Notes: generated by a model not told the origin, from the sequence alone. Counted from the first letter of the stretch, positions 12,311-21,213 are shown. The stretch: DNA of 64,000 nt from Streptomyces sp. DHE7-1 (GCA_016432725.1 JACJDG010000003.1:496001-560000); one strand, 5' to 3'. Numbers and translations: made by a program.

Positions 12311-13465
12311 GTGAAAGCCGTCGTCTATGAGAAGCCGTTCAACGTGACGGTGAGGGACGTCGACGATCCGCAGATCCAGCACCCGAACGACGTGATCGTA
12401 CGGGTCACGTCGACCGCGATCTGCGGGTCCGACCTGCACATGTACGAGGGCCGTACGGCCGCGGAGGCCGGCATCGTCTTCGGCCACGAGAACCTCGGCA
12501 TCGTCGAGGAGGTCGGCAGCGGCGTGGCCTCGCTGTCAAAGGGCGACCGGGTCGTGATGCCGTTCAACGTGGCCTGCGGGTTCTGCAAGAACTGCCTCGC
12601 CGGGAAGACCGGGTTCTGCCTGACGGTGAACCCCGGGTTCGCGGGCGGCGCGTACGGCTACGTCGCGATGGGCCCCTACCTGGGTGGCCAGGCGGAGCGG
12701 CTGCGGGTCCCGTTCGCCGACTTCAACTGCCTGAAGCTGCCGCCGGGTGAGGAGTTCGAGACGGACTTCGTGCTGCTCGCCGACATCTTCCCGACCGGGT
12801 ACCACGGCTGCGAACTGGCGCAGGTGTCGCCCGGTGAGTCCGTGGCCGTGTTCGGTGCCGGTCCCGTCGGCCTGATGGCCGCCTACTCGGCACTGCTGCG
12901 CGGCGCGTCCAAGGTCTTCTCGGTGGACCGGGTGCCCGAGCGGCTCGCCAAGGCGGCCGAGATCGGGGCCATCCCCATCGACTTCACCAAGGGCGACCCG
13001 GCCGAGCAGATCAAGGAACAGACCGGGGGCGAGGGCACCGACAAGGGCGTGGACGCGGTCGGCTACCAGGCCACGTCCCACAAGGACGTCAGCCACGAGG
13101 AGCCCGCCGTCGTCCTCAACACCCTCGTCGAGACGGTACGGCCCACCGGCATGCTCGGCGTGCCCGGCCTGTACGTGCCGTCCGACCCGGGCGGTCCCGA
13201 CGAGCACGCCAAGCACGGCCAGTTGCTGGTCTCCATCGGCCGGATGTTCGAGAAGGGCCAGCAGATGGGCACCGGTCAGTGCAATGTGAAGCGGTACAAC
13301 CGCCAGTTGCGCGACATGATCATCGCCGGGCGGGCCAAGCCCAGCTTCGTGGTCTCGCACGAGCTGCCGCTGGAGGACGCGCCCGGGGCGTACGAGAAGT
13401 TCGACAAGCGGATCGAGGGCTACACGAAGGTCGTCCTGCACCCGGGCCACGCGCTCGCGGCATGA
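12311..13465 (+). CDS. Zinc-dependent glutathione-independent formaldehyde dehydrogenase family protein
   Basis: Medium-chain zinc dehydrogenase, 384 residues. Visible are the catalytic zinc site ICGSDLHMYEGR with GHENLG, the structural zinc cysteines CGFCKNCLAGKTGFC and the NAD-binding VFGAGPVGLMAAY. The long insertions and EGYTKVVLHPG ending match the glutathione-independent formaldehyde dehydrogenase branch, which oxidises aldehydes directly with NAD+. The actual substrate is not provable from sequence. A GTG at 12311 with GGAGG upstream is the start. A hairpin follows, so it appears monocistronic. Confidence 0.88.
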   Translation: MKAVVYEKPFNVTVRDVDDPQIQHPNDVIVRVTSTAICGSDLHMYEGRTAAEAGIVFGHENLGIVEEVGSGVASLSKGDRVVMPFNVACGFCKNCLAGKTGFCLTVNPGFAGGAYGYVAMGPYLGGQAERLRVPFADFNCLKLPPGEEFETDFVLLADIFPTGYHGCELAQVSPGESVAVFGAGPVGLMAAYSALLRGASKVFSVDRVPERLAKAAEIGAIPIDFTKGDPAEQIKEQTGGEGTDKGVDAVGYQATSHKDVSHEEPAVVLNTLVETVRPTGMLGVPGLYVPSDPGGPDEHAKHGQLLVSIGRMFEKGQQMGTGQCNVKRYNRQLRDMIIAGRAKPSFVVSHELPLEDAPGAYEKFDKRIEGYTKVVLHPGHALAA

Positions 13466-13472
13466 CGTGACT

Positions 13473-13508
13473 CAGGGTCCGGACGCCGACGCCGGCGCCC
13501 GGACCCTG
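13473..13508 (+). terminator. Terminator hairpin after the zinc dehydrogenase gene
   Basis: CAGGGTCCGG pairs with CCGGACCCTG (10-bp stem, 16-nt loop), starting 8 bases after the dehydrogenase stop. It also lies just past the end of the convergent gene ending at 13518, so it can serve both. Confidence 0.7.
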
Positions 13509-13517
13509 CGGGTCGGG

Positions 13518-14114
13518 TCACAGTCCGCCTATGCCGGTTCCGCCTGGCCGGGGGGATCGCGAGGGGTCTGTGGACGGGGTGTTCGGCGTGCCGGGCCTCG
13601 GGACAGTCGTCGGGCGGGGCTCCTGGGCGTCGGGAGCGTCTGCGGCCGTCGCCGATTCCGCGGCGGAGGGCTGCCCCGTAGTGCCACGCACGGTCCGCCT
13701 TCGTCGGGTGTTCGGACGCCGCTGCCAGCCGCCGAGGGCCGGAACCGCCCGCGGCTCCGCCGTGTTCTCACCGAGCACACGCGCGAGCACGCGCTGATGG
13801 AGACCCGCCGCGGCATGGGCCTGCTCAGCCCAGTGGCGGGCAGCCTCTTCGCCGTTCTCGGCCCGAACCAGCAGCCGCCGCTCCTCCTCCATGGCGGTCT
13901 CCGCCGCCATCCTGTGCAGGGCGATGGCGGACGGCCCCAGTTCGGGAGGGTGGAACAGATCACTCAGATCTTTCGCGGTCGGCAGCAGGAGCGCCGCTAT
14001 CGAGGTCCCGACCGTCGAAAGAGCTGCGGTGAAGGGTCCGCCGGAGCCGCTGGAGACCAGAGCGATGGCAGTGGTGGTGGCCAGGTGTGGGATGAGCGCC
14101 CGCGACACTCTCAC
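13518..14114 (-). CDS. Unknown protein with N-terminal hydrophobic segment, 198 aa
   Basis: No family recognised. A GTG at 14114 overlaps the TGA of the upstream gene (GTGA), with AGGGGCG before it, which suggests translational coupling. The N-terminal 40 residues are hydrophobic (ATTTAIALVSSG and VGTSIAALLLP). A charged helical middle part follows (MEEERRLLVRAENGEEAARH), and then a long Pro/Thr/Arg-rich tail that is probably disordered. It forms a two-gene unit with 14111-14584. Confidence 0.6.
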   Translation of the reverse strand: MRVSRALIPHLATTTAIALVSSGSGGPFTAALSTVGTSIAALLLPTAKDLSDLFHPPELGPSAIALHRMAAETAMEEERRLLVRAENGEEAARHWAEQAHAAAGLHQRVLARVLGENTAEPRAVPALGGWQRRPNTRRRRTVRGTTGQPSAAESATAADAPDAQEPRPTTVPRPGTPNTPSTDPSRSPRPGGTGIGGL

Positions 14115-14584
14115 CGCCCCTGGAGGCGCAGCCTCCAGTATCCGGGCGCCTCTCCGGCCGGCGCCGCTTCGGCTTCCTCCCCGACGAGGTCGATGATGTC
14201 GTCGAGACACTCCAGTGCTTCGGCCCTGGCCTGCTCGGTCCTCGGGTTGCGGAGGGTGTCGCGGGCCTCGGCCAGGTCGGCCAGGATTCCTGTGAAGGTG
14301 GGCGGGGGCGGGTCCTCGTAACCCACGGACGCCAGCAGGCTGGGCACGAGGATGGCCAGGCACGTACATGCGTCCTCGGCATCGACGTCACCGGCCGGCT
14401 CGGGCCCCTCCCGGATCACGACCTCGGCCTCGGCGAGCAGCGACCTGGCGGATTCCAGTAGCCCCGTCGCGTCGGCGAGCCGCGTGGGTGTCGGCTCACC
14501 CCAAGCCGTAAGTCGTTCAAGTCTGCGCTGCTCGGTGATGAACTCGCCCAAGAGCCAACGCAGTTCGTCTGCGGACATGCTCAT
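14111..14584 (-). CDS. Unknown acidic helical protein, 157 aa
   Basis: No family recognised. The ATG at 14584 follows a very strong GGGGGAGGGG site. The protein is acidic and mostly helical (ADELRWLLGEFITEQRRLER, LLESARSLLAEAEVVIREG, EALECLDDIIDLVGEEAEA). It has no signal peptide and a single central CTCLAI. Its stop overlaps the start of the next gene by the GTGA arrangement, so the two products are probably made together and may interact. Confidence 0.65.
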   Translation of the reverse strand: MSMSADELRWLLGEFITEQRRLERLTAWGEPTPTRLADATGLLESARSLLAEAEVVIREGPEPAGDVDAEDACTCLAILVPSLLASVGYEDPPPPTFTGILADLAEARDTLRNPRTEQARAEALECLDDIIDLVGEEAEAAPAGEAPGYWRLRLQGR

Positions 14585-14678
14585 GAACCCCTCCCCCTGG
14601 TCACCACGCAGTGTGCTGGAACCGGACCCGCGGGGGCAATAAGGCGATTCACCGGGCATCCGGCGAAAAAGCGCCCGC

Positions 14679-14707
14679 GGCGCGTCACTTCGGGTGAGTG
14701 ACGCGCC
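14679..14707 (-). terminator. Terminator hairpin after the lamin-tail gene
   Basis: GGCGCGTCACT pairs perfectly with AGTGACGCGCC (11 bp, 7-nt loop). It lies 28 bases past the stop of the lamin-tail gene, reading on the minus strand. Confidence 0.7.
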
Positions 14708-14734
14708 ACGGGTCAGTCGGTGCGCAGCGCCGGA

Positions 14735-15355
14735 TCAGCGGTGGTTGCCGTGCCAGCCGCCGTCGCGGCGGTCACCGCGGTGGTCGCGGTCGTCGTGGCG
14801 GCGGTCACCGCGGTGGTCGCGGTCGTCGTAACGACGGTCGTCCCAGCGGCCGCGGCGGTCGTCGCCGCGGTGGTCGCGGTAGCCGCCGCCCCAGCGGCCG
14901 TGGCGGTCGTTGCCCCAGGAGGCGGAGTCGATGTAACGGCCGCGGCTGTCGCGCAGGGTCGCCGTGTCGTTGTTGTCCCACACCTGGCGGCCGCGGTCCT
15001 GGTATACGTCGCCGACGCGGTCCCGGCCCACACCGGTGTGGACGCGGACCGTCTCGTGGCCCTCGAGCCGGTAGTAGCGGAAGACGTACGTGTGACCGTC
15101 GGCGTCGGACAGCGTCCAGCCGTTCAGGTTGACGTCGCGGCGGCCCTCGTTGGTGAGCTCGACCCACTCTCTGTTGAGGGCGCGGGCGTCGCGGACGTGG
15201 GAGCCGTGCTGTACGGCGCTGATGACGACCTGTGCGCGCTGGTAACGGCCGTGATCGGCAGCCGAGGCCGGCAGTGCCGCCGCGCCCACGACGGCCGCCG
15301 CGGCGACGGTGGCGGCAGCGACACTACGTGCGGTCACGAAGACAGAAGCGGACAA
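14735..15355 (-). CDS. Secreted lamin-tail domain protein with Arg/Asp/His repeat tail
   Basis: A TTG at 15355 with AGAAGGGGG six bases before is the best start; a GTG at 15337 is the alternative. A signal peptide (VAAAAVVGAAALPASA) is followed by a lamin-tail (LTD) immunoglobulin-like fold: REWVELTNEGRRDVNLNGWT, LSDADGHTYVFRYY, VWDNNDTATLRDSRG and YIDSASWG. LTD domains occur in extracellular nucleases and as surface modules; no catalytic domain is present here. The C-terminus repeats an 11-residue unit (DDRDHRGDRRH) encoded by 33-bp direct DNA repeats at about 14770-14830. The tail is highly charged and could bind polyanions or metals. Confidence 0.82.
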   Translation of the reverse strand: MSASVFVTARSVAAATVAAAAVVGAAALPASAADHGRYQRAQVVISAVQHGSHVRDARALNREWVELTNEGRRDVNLNGWTLSDADGHTYVFRYYRLEGHETVRVHTGVGRDRVGDVYQDRGRQVWDNNDTATLRDSRGRYIDSASWGNDRHGRWGGGYRDHRGDDRRGRWDDRRYDDRDHRGDRRHDDRDHRGDRRDGGWHGNHR

Positions 15356-15587
15356 GGTGTCCCCCTTCTCAGGGTTGTGCGGGTGGCGGCCGGGCGGCCG
15401 CACAGGCACACCGTGCAGGCCGCGGGACGCGCCGCCGGCGGACACACGAGGTCCGTTACCATTCACGCACATTTCCGTGACTCTCGGATGCAATGTCCAT
15501 TAATGCGGTGAATGAGACATGTGAGGAAGTCGTCCGGTACGTGGCCCCCGAAGCCACCGCACCGGCCTCACCCGAAAGTGAGTAACA

Positions 15588-15625
15588 GTCAGCGGCCCGG
15601 CGAGTGGGGTCGCCGGGCCGCTGAC
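15588..15625 (-). terminator. Terminator hairpin after the subtilase gene
   Basis: GTCAGCGGCCCGGCGA pairs perfectly with TCGCCGGGCCGCTGAC (16 bp, 6-nt loop). It lies 8 bases past the subtilase stop on the minus strand. Outer GAGTAAC/GTTACTC arms at 15580-15586 and 15632-15638 could extend the structure over the stop codon. Confidence 0.85.
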
Positions 15626-15632
15626 GGTCTCG

Positions 15633-16843
15633 TTACTCGGTCACCTTCAGCAGCTTGTTGGGCGTTCCGCCGCCGGTGCCGGTGATCTTGTCTGCGGTCG
15701 CCCCGCCGGTCAGGCCGGTGGCGACCTGAGCCGGTGTGGCGTCCGGGTGGCCGGCGAGGTAGACGGCGGCGGCACCGGTGACGTGGGGGGTCGCCATGGA
15801 GGTGCCGGAGATCGTCTTGGTGCCCTCGTCGCTGTCGTTCCAGTCCGAGGTGATGTCCGATCCCGGTGCGTACAGGTCGACGAGGGAACCGAAGTTGGAG
15901 AAGTCGGACTGCGCGTCGGCGTTCGTGCTGGAGGCGACGGTGAGGGCCTCGGGCACCCGCGCGGGCGAGCTGTTCTTGGCGTCGGTGGACTCGTTGCCGG
16001 CCGCGACCGCGAACGTGACACCTGCGGCGATGGCCTTGCCCACCGCCGCGTCCAGGGCCGGGTCGGCGCCGCCGCCGAGGCTCATGTTGGCGACGGAGGG
16101 GCCCTTGTGGTTCTTCGTCACCCAGTCGATGCCGGCCACGACCTGTTCGGTGGTGCCGGAACCGTTGTTGTCGAGGACTCTGACGGCGACGATCTTGGCC
16201 TTCTTGGCGACGCCGTGGGCGGTACCGGCGATGGTCCCGGCGACGTGGGTGCCGTGGCCGTTGCCGTCGTCGGCGCTGTCGTCGTTGTCGACGGCGTCGA
16301 AGCCGTAGGAGGCGCGGCCCGCGAAGTCCTTGTGGCTGATGCGCACGCCGGTGTCGATGACGTACGCGGTCACCCCTCCCCGCCCTTGTCCGGGTAGGTG
16401 TACTTGTGGTCGCCGGCCGTGTCGGCCTGGTCGATCCGGTCCAGACCCCAGGACGGCGGGTTGTCCTGGGTGGCGGTTATGTGGAACTTCTTGTTCTGGA
16501 CCACGGTGGAGACTCCGGGATCCGCGGCCAGCCGCTTGGCCTCGGTCTCGGTGAGGCTCGTGGCCGAGAACCCGTTGACCGCCGATCCGTAGGTGCGGCC
16601 GATCTCACCGCCGTACTGTTCCGCCAGGTCCGCCTTCCGCTCCTGTGACGCCTTTTTGTCCAGCAGGACGATGTAGCTGCCGGCGACCGCTCCCCGGGCG
16701 TGCAGCCCGTAGACCGTGCCCTCGGCGGGGCGTTCGGCGTGGGCTGCGGGCGACACGGCCATGGCGGTGCCGACGACGGCCGTCACGGAGGCGATCGCGG
16801 TGGCGATCCTTGCCTTCCCCATGCGGTGCTGATGGGTCGTCAA
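15633..16843 (-). CDS. Secreted S8 subtilisin-family serine protease with I9 propeptide (one frame break)
   Basis: Extracellular proteinase-K-like protease. The TTG at 16843 is favoured by a GAGGAG site seven bases upstream; an in-frame ATG follows at 16822. Order: signal peptide ending in AAHA, inhibitor-I9 propeptide (SYIVLLDKKASQERKADLAE to KKFHITATQ), then the catalytic domain with Asp in AYVIDTGVRI, His in GNGHGTHVAGT, oxyanion Asn region AAGNES and Ser in SGTSMATPHVTGA. The frame breaks between propeptide and catalytic domain in the C4 run at 16373-16376. Restoring one base (PDKGGEGVTAYVID) gives 403 residues, the usual size. Confidence 0.92.
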
Positions 16844-16949
16844 GAGGGATCTCCTCGTCGTATGTGGGGGGTTGAGTGGGGGGACGCACCGGCGACGAAG
16901 AGCCGGTGCGTCTCGGAGCGTGCCCAGTTGTCACGCACAGATCAACCCT

Positions 16950-16983
16950 GTGTGTGCGGGACGGAGCCCGCTCCCGCACACAC
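16950..16983 (-). terminator. Hairpin between the GH54 and subtilase genes
   Basis: GTGTGTGCGGGA and TCCCGCACACAC form a perfect 12-bp stem with a 10-nt loop. It lies about 120 bases past the GH54 stop and about 110 bases before the subtilase start. It is most likely the GH54 terminator; an operator for the protease gene is the alternative. Confidence 0.55.
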
Positions 16984-17105
16984 CTCCACCAGATCCCCTC
17001 ACCCTCAGTGGAACCCTTGGGTATAGCCGCAGCTCCGGGCAGTGATTGAAAGCAAAAAACAACACCGGAGGAGCCTTTGTGACCTTTTCTGCACACGATG
17101 TGCAC

Positions 17106-18649
17106 TCAGGTCAGCCGGAACCTCTGTGCTGCCGATCCATTGCAGTCCCAGATCTGCAGCCGGGTGCCGTTGGCGGTGGCGCCGCTGGGCGAGTCCAGGC
17201 AGCGGCCCGACTGCGGGTTGAGCAGCAAACCGTCCGTCCGCTGCACCCACTTCTGGCCGCCGACCCCGTTGCAGTCCCACAGCTCGACCTTCGCGCCGTT
17301 CGCCGTTCCGTTGCCCTCGACGTCCAGGCACCGGCCGAGCGTGCCGAGCGAGCCGTCGGGGTTGTGGGTCCAGAACTGGTCCTCGGCGTACGGCTGGCAG
17401 TCCCAGAGCTGCACGGCGGTGCCGTTGACGCCGGTGTCGTCGGCCGCCACGTCGGCGCACTTGCCGCCGGGGCCGGTCAACGTGCCCTGGGGGCCGTTGG
17501 GCACGTCCGTCCGGCCGGAGTAGCCGACCGACACGATGTTGGCCTGCACGGCGTTCTCTGCCGCGTCGGTCGGATAGCCGGCCACCATCACGCCCTCGAG
17601 GAACGTGCCCATGTTCCAGTTGCTGTTGTCGCCGCCGGTGCCCAGGATGATGCCGCCCTCCTGGTGCATCGGCTGGTAGCCGCCCCGGGTGGGCAGGGCT
17701 CCGTCCCACCACGTGGTCAGCGCTCCGGACTGGGAGTTGCCGCCCTTCAGGGCGTACCTCGTCCGGCCGTTGTTCTTCAGCACCGCCGTCACGTACGCGC
17801 TGTCGTTGCCGCGGTTGGCGGTGTTCGAGCCGTTGTCGCCCTGGAACATGCCGTTCTCCAGGTCCGCCTCGACCCACGGCCCCGAGCCGGTGCACGGCGC
17901 GAAGTAGCACGTGGTCGCGATGCTGACCGCGTCCATGTGGCCGTTGCCGGTGTCGGCGGGCGTGCTCTCTGCGTTGCCGTAGTCGAAGCAGCAGGCCGAG
18001 CCGACGTGGGTGCCGCTGGCCACCATGTAGGCGCCCTCGGGCTGTCCGTTCACGGCGACTCCGGAGGCCACGCCGGTGTAGCGGTAGCCGACGCCGGGTG
18101 AGATCCACACGCCGTAGACCTTGTGGCCGCCCGCGGTGACCGCGATCTCACCGGCGTCCGCCCGCGGTCCGCTCCCATGCCGGCGGTTCCGGCGGGTCCC
18201 GGGGTGAGGTCGTTGTGGCGGGGGGTCTGGTCGTAGATCTCGGTGATGCGGCAGGTCGTTCCGCCGCAGAAGGTGTCCTGGCGGCCGGCGTCCGCGTAGC
18301 CGCCCGCCGACAGCAGTCCGATGTCGGTGGCGGCGCCGTCCGAGGCGCGGGTGACCCGGTACAGGGGGCCGTCATAAGCGCCGTAGAGGGCGCGAACCGT
18401 GCTGTGCGCGGCGACGCACGGGGTGCCGGCCCCGCCGTAGATGTCGCAGGGCTGCGAGCCGGCGGCCTCGGCCGGCCCGCTCAGGCCGGCCAGGGCGCCG
18501 AGCACCAGCGCCAGGACGGCCAGCAGGGACCGCACGCGTGCGCGGGGGCGCCGCGGCGGCCTGGGACCGGTGCCGGTCGTGACGTCGGTTCCCGGTCCGT
18601 GTCCGTGTGCGCGCCCGGGTCCGGTGACTGCTGATCTCTCTCCGCGCAT
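17106..18649 (-). CDS. Secreted GH54 alpha-L-arabinofuranosidase with CBM13 lectin domain (one frame break)
   Basis: Removes arabinofuranose side chains from arabinoxylan or arabinan. A long basic N-region and signal peptide (SLLAVLALVLGALAGLSG...AEA) precede the GH54 catalytic domain: QPCDIYGGAGTPCVAAHSTV, ALYGAYDGPLYRVTRASDG, FCGGTTCRITEIYDQTPRH, VWISPGVGYRYTGVASGV, NMGTFLEGVMVAGYPTDAAE. The C-terminus is a ricin-type beta-trefoil (CBM13) with three repeats: QLWDCQPYAEDQFW, ELWDCNGVGGQKW, QIWDCNGSAAQRF. Fungal GH54 enzymes usually carry an AbfB domain (CBM42) there. The frame breaks in the C3 run at 18161-18163; restoring one base gives 514 residues. The start ATG has AGGAG six bases before it. 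Confidence 0.9.
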
Positions 18650-18762
18650 CGTCTGCTCCTCGAAGGACGGGACGTGCTGCCAGCAAGGTGGGGTGTCAGC
18701 CGAGTTCGTCTTTTGTCGCGGCCGTTGCGGAAGGTACGAAGCGCGGTCGATGGCGTCAAGAT

Positions 18763-18812
18763 TTGTCGCTTCAGACTTATTTAAAGTTTTGAATCTGTCC
18801 TGAATTGTTGCT
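18763..18812. promoter_or_regulatory. AT-rich island upstream of the GH54 gene
   Basis: This stretch is conspicuously AT-rich for the window (for example TTATTTAAAGTTTTGAAT). It lies between the divergent GH54 gene and the small membrane protein gene, so a promoter for one or both is likely. No single -35/-10 pair can be assigned with confidence. Confidence 0.35.
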
Positions 18813-18884
18813 TCGGCGGGTGGCTTGACGCCTCACTTCGGGGCACACGGACAAATGGAGTGTTACTTCGACAGGAGGCACGTC

Positions 18885-19040
18885 ATGATCGCCCTCGGAG
18901 TCATCCTGCTCATCATCGGCTTCCTCACAGGGATCTCCATCCTGTGGACCATCGGCATCATCCTCGTGGTGATCGGCGCGGTGCTGTGGATCCTCGGCTC
19001 CATGGGGCACGCGGTCGCGGGGCGCAAGCACTACTGGTAG
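18885..19040 (+). CDS. Small two-helix membrane protein, DUF6131-like
   Basis: A 51-residue protein beginning at an ATG with a perfect GGAGG site. It consists of two transmembrane helices (MIALGVILLIIGFLTG and ILWTIGIILVVIGAVLWIL) and a basic tail ending GRKHYW. This matches the short hydrophobic DUF6131 type common in actinobacteria, whose function is unknown. A hairpin terminator follows. Confidence 0.8.
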   Translation: MIALGVILLIIGFLTGISILWTIGIILVVIGAVLWILGSMGHAVAGRKHYW

Positions 19041-19055
19041 GAGGGCAGGGTCGCG

Positions 19056-19092
19056 GACCGGCCGTCCGGCAGCGGTGCCGGACACGCCGGTC
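19056..19092 (+). terminator. Nested terminator hairpin
   Basis: Inner stem GTCCGGCA/TGCCGGAC with loop GCGG, and outer arms GACCGGC/GCCGGTC, lie 15 bases after the small membrane protein stop. Confidence 0.65.
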
Positions 19093-19126
19093 CTCGGTGT
19101 ACCGGGGCCCGCGTAACCTGCTGACC

Positions 19127-20089
19127 GTGTCCGCCTCAGCTCCGCATCCGCACCGTGTCGCCGTGCTCGTCCTCGAGGGTGCGAAACCGCTGGACGTCGG
19201 CATCCCGGCACAGGTGTTCGCGACCCGGGCGAGCATGCGGTACGAGGTGCGGGTGTGCGGAGCCGCGCCCGGTCTGGTGACGGGTGGTGACGGTCTGTCG
19301 TACCACGTCGCCCACGGCCTCGAAGCGCTCGGGTGGGCCGAGAGCGTCTTCATCCCCGGATACCGCTTTCCGGACCGCGAGGACCCGCCCCGGGCCGTCG
19401 TCGACGCACTGCTCGCCGCCCACGACGCGGGCGCGCGGCTGGCCGCGATCTCGACGGGGGCCTTCGCGCTCGCCGCGACAGGTCTGCTGGACGGCCGCCG
19501 AGCCACGACGCACTGGCACTACACCCGCGCTCTGGCGGCGCGGCACCCCCTCGTCCGGGTCGACGAGAACGTGCTCTTCGTGGACGAGGGGAGCGTACTG
19601 ACGTCGGCCGGTGCCGCCTCCGGCATCGACCTGTGCCTGCACATCCTGCGCCGCGATCTCGGGGTGGCCCCGGCGAACCACGCGGCCCGGCGCCTGGTCG
19701 CGGCGCCCTACCGCAGCGGGGGCCAGGCGCAGTACGTGCCGCGCAGCGTGCCCGAGCCGCTCGGCGAGCGCTTCGCGGCGACCCGGGAATGGGCGCTGCA
19801 CCGGCTCGACCGGGCGCTCACCCTGGAGGTGCTCGCACAGCACGCGGCCGTGTCGCCGCGCACGTTCTCGCGCCGGTTCGTCGAGGACACCGGCTACACG
19901 CCGATGCAGTGGGTGATGCGGGCCCGTGTCGACGTGGCGCGGGAGCTGCTGGAACGCTCGGAGCGGAGTGTCGAGCAGATCGCCGCCGACGTGGGTCTCG
20001 GCACGGGCGCGAATCTGCGGCTGCACTTCCAGCAGGTGCTCGGGACCACCCCGAGCGAGTACCGGCGCACCTTCACGCGCGGCGAGTAG
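19127..20089 (+). CDS. GlxA-type AraC family transcriptional regulator
   Basis: A 320-residue regulator with an N-terminal DJ-1/PfpI (class I amidotransferase-like) domain (VAVLVLEGAKPLDVGIPAQVF to AAISTGAFALAATGLLDG). The nucleophile-elbow cysteine is replaced (ISTGAF), so it probably senses a ligand rather than catalyses. The C-terminal AraC helix-turn-helix pair includes VSPRTFSRRFVEDTGYTPMQW and EQIAADVGLGTGANLRLHFQ. The GTG at 19127 lacks a clear ribosome binding site. It ends 101 bases before gap in the same direction, making gap a plausible target. Confidence 0.88.
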   Translation: MSASAPHPHRVAVLVLEGAKPLDVGIPAQVFATRASMRYEVRVCGAAPGLVTGGDGLSYHVAHGLEALGWAESVFIPGYRFPDREDPPRAVVDALLAAHDAGARLAAISTGAFALAATGLLDGRRATTHWHYTRALAARHPLVRVDENVLFVDEGSVLTSAGAASGIDLCLHILRRDLGVAPANHAARRLVAAPYRSGGQAQYVPRSVPEPLGERFAATREWALHRLDRALTLEVLAQHAAVSPRTFSRRFVEDTGYTPMQWVMRARVDVARELLERSERSVEQIAADVGLGTGANLRLHFQQVLGTTPSEYRRTFTRGE

Positions 20090-20190
20090 CCCGCCGCACG
20101 CTGGCGCGATCCTTGCGAACTGTGGCGATCCCGCCTCTGTCAGCGGCCGCTCGCGCCCGCGAACCTGGTTGGCGAGCGAAGGGACCACTC

Positions 20191-21189
20191 ATGACTCGTA
20201 TCGCCATCAACGGTTTCGGCCGCATCGGCCGCAATGTGCTGCGCGCCCTGCTGGAGCGTGGCAGCGACCTGGAGGTCGTGGCCGTCAACGACCTCACCGA
20301 GCCCGCCACGCTGGCGCGGCTGCTCGCCTTCGACACGACGGCCGGCCGGCTCGGCCGGCCGGTGACCGCCGACGGTGACACCCTCGTCGTCGACGGCCGC
20401 CGCATCAAGGTGCTGGCCGAGCGTGAGCCGGAGCGGCTGCCGTGGGGCGAACTCGGCGTCGACATCGTGCTGGAGGCGACCGGCCGTTTCACCTCGGCCA
20501 AGGCGGCCCAGGCCCATGTGGCGGCGGGAGCGCGCAAGGTGCTGGTCAGCGCGCCGTCGGACGGCGCGGACGTCACCCTCGCGTTCGGGGTGAACACCGA
20601 CACCTACGACCCGGCCCGGCACACGATCGTCTCGAACGCCTCCTGCACGACCAACGCGCTCGCCCCGCTGGCCGCGGTGCTCGACGACCTCGCGGGGATC
20701 GAGCACGGCTTCATGACGACGGTGCACGCCTACACGCAGGAGCAGAACCTGCAGGACGGTCCGCACCGCGACGCCCGCCGGGCCCGCGCCGCAGGCGTCA
20801 ACATCGTGCCGACCACGACGGGCGCCGCCAAGGCCATCGGCCTGGTGCTGCCGAACCTCGACGGCAAGCTGTCGGGCGACTCGATCCGGGTGCCGGTTCC
20901 GGTGGGCTCGATCGTCGAACTGAACACGACCGTCGCGCGCGACGTGACGCGTGACGACGTGCTGGCGGCTTACCGGGCCGCGGCCGAGGGGCCGCTGGCC
21001 GGCGTCCTGGAGTACTCGGAGGACCCGCTGGTGTCGTCCGACATCACGGGCAACCCGGCCTCGTCGATCTTCGACTCGGCCCTCACCCGGGTCGACGGGC
21101 GTCACGTGAAGGTGGTCGCCTGGTACGACAACGAGTGGGGCTTCTCCAACCGTGTGATCGACACGCTCGAACTGCTCGCCGCCGGCTGA
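20191..21189 (+). CDS. gap: Glyceraldehyde-3-phosphate dehydrogenase
   Basis: Type I NAD-dependent GAPDH, interconverting glyceraldehyde-3-phosphate and 1,3-bisphosphoglycerate in the cytoplasm. At 332 residues it has RIAINGFGRIGRNVLRA (NAD site), the catalytic SNASCTTNALAPL, the C-terminal WYDNEWGFSNRVIDT and the substrate loop TTGAAKAIGLVLP. The ATG has a GAAGGGA site. It is not in a gap-pgk-tpi cluster, so this is probably an additional isozyme, possibly controlled by the upstream GlxA-type regulator. Confidence 0.95.
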   Translation: MTRIAINGFGRIGRNVLRALLERGSDLEVVAVNDLTEPATLARLLAFDTTAGRLGRPVTADGDTLVVDGRRIKVLAEREPERLPWGELGVDIVLEATGRFTSAKAAQAHVAAGARKVLVSAPSDGADVTLAFGVNTDTYDPARHTIVSNASCTTNALAPLAAVLDDLAGIEHGFMTTVHAYTQEQNLQDGPHRDARRARAAGVNIVPTTTGAAKAIGLVLPNLDGKLSGDSIRVPVPVGSIVELNTTVARDVTRDDVLAAYRAAAEGPLAGVLEYSEDPLVSSDITGNPASSIFDSALTRVDGRHVKVVAWYDNEWGFSNRVIDTLELLAAG

Positions 21190-21191
21190 CC

Positions 21192-21213
21192 GGACGGCCC
21201 GGCCGCGCCGTCC
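21192..21213. terminator. Short convergent terminator
   Basis: GGACGGC and GCCGTCC form a 7-bp stem just after the gap stop and next to the stop of the convergent ArsR-type gene at 21215. Confidence 0.5.

Noticed and set aside
12099..12314. Short open frames upstream of the zinc dehydrogenase gene
   Set aside because: They lack ribosome binding sites, are Arg/Pro/Gly-rich and overlap the dehydrogenase start.
14770..14830. 33-bp direct repeats considered as a CRISPR-like array
   Set aside because: They are contiguous, in frame, and encode the 11-residue repeat of a secreted protein; there are no spacers.
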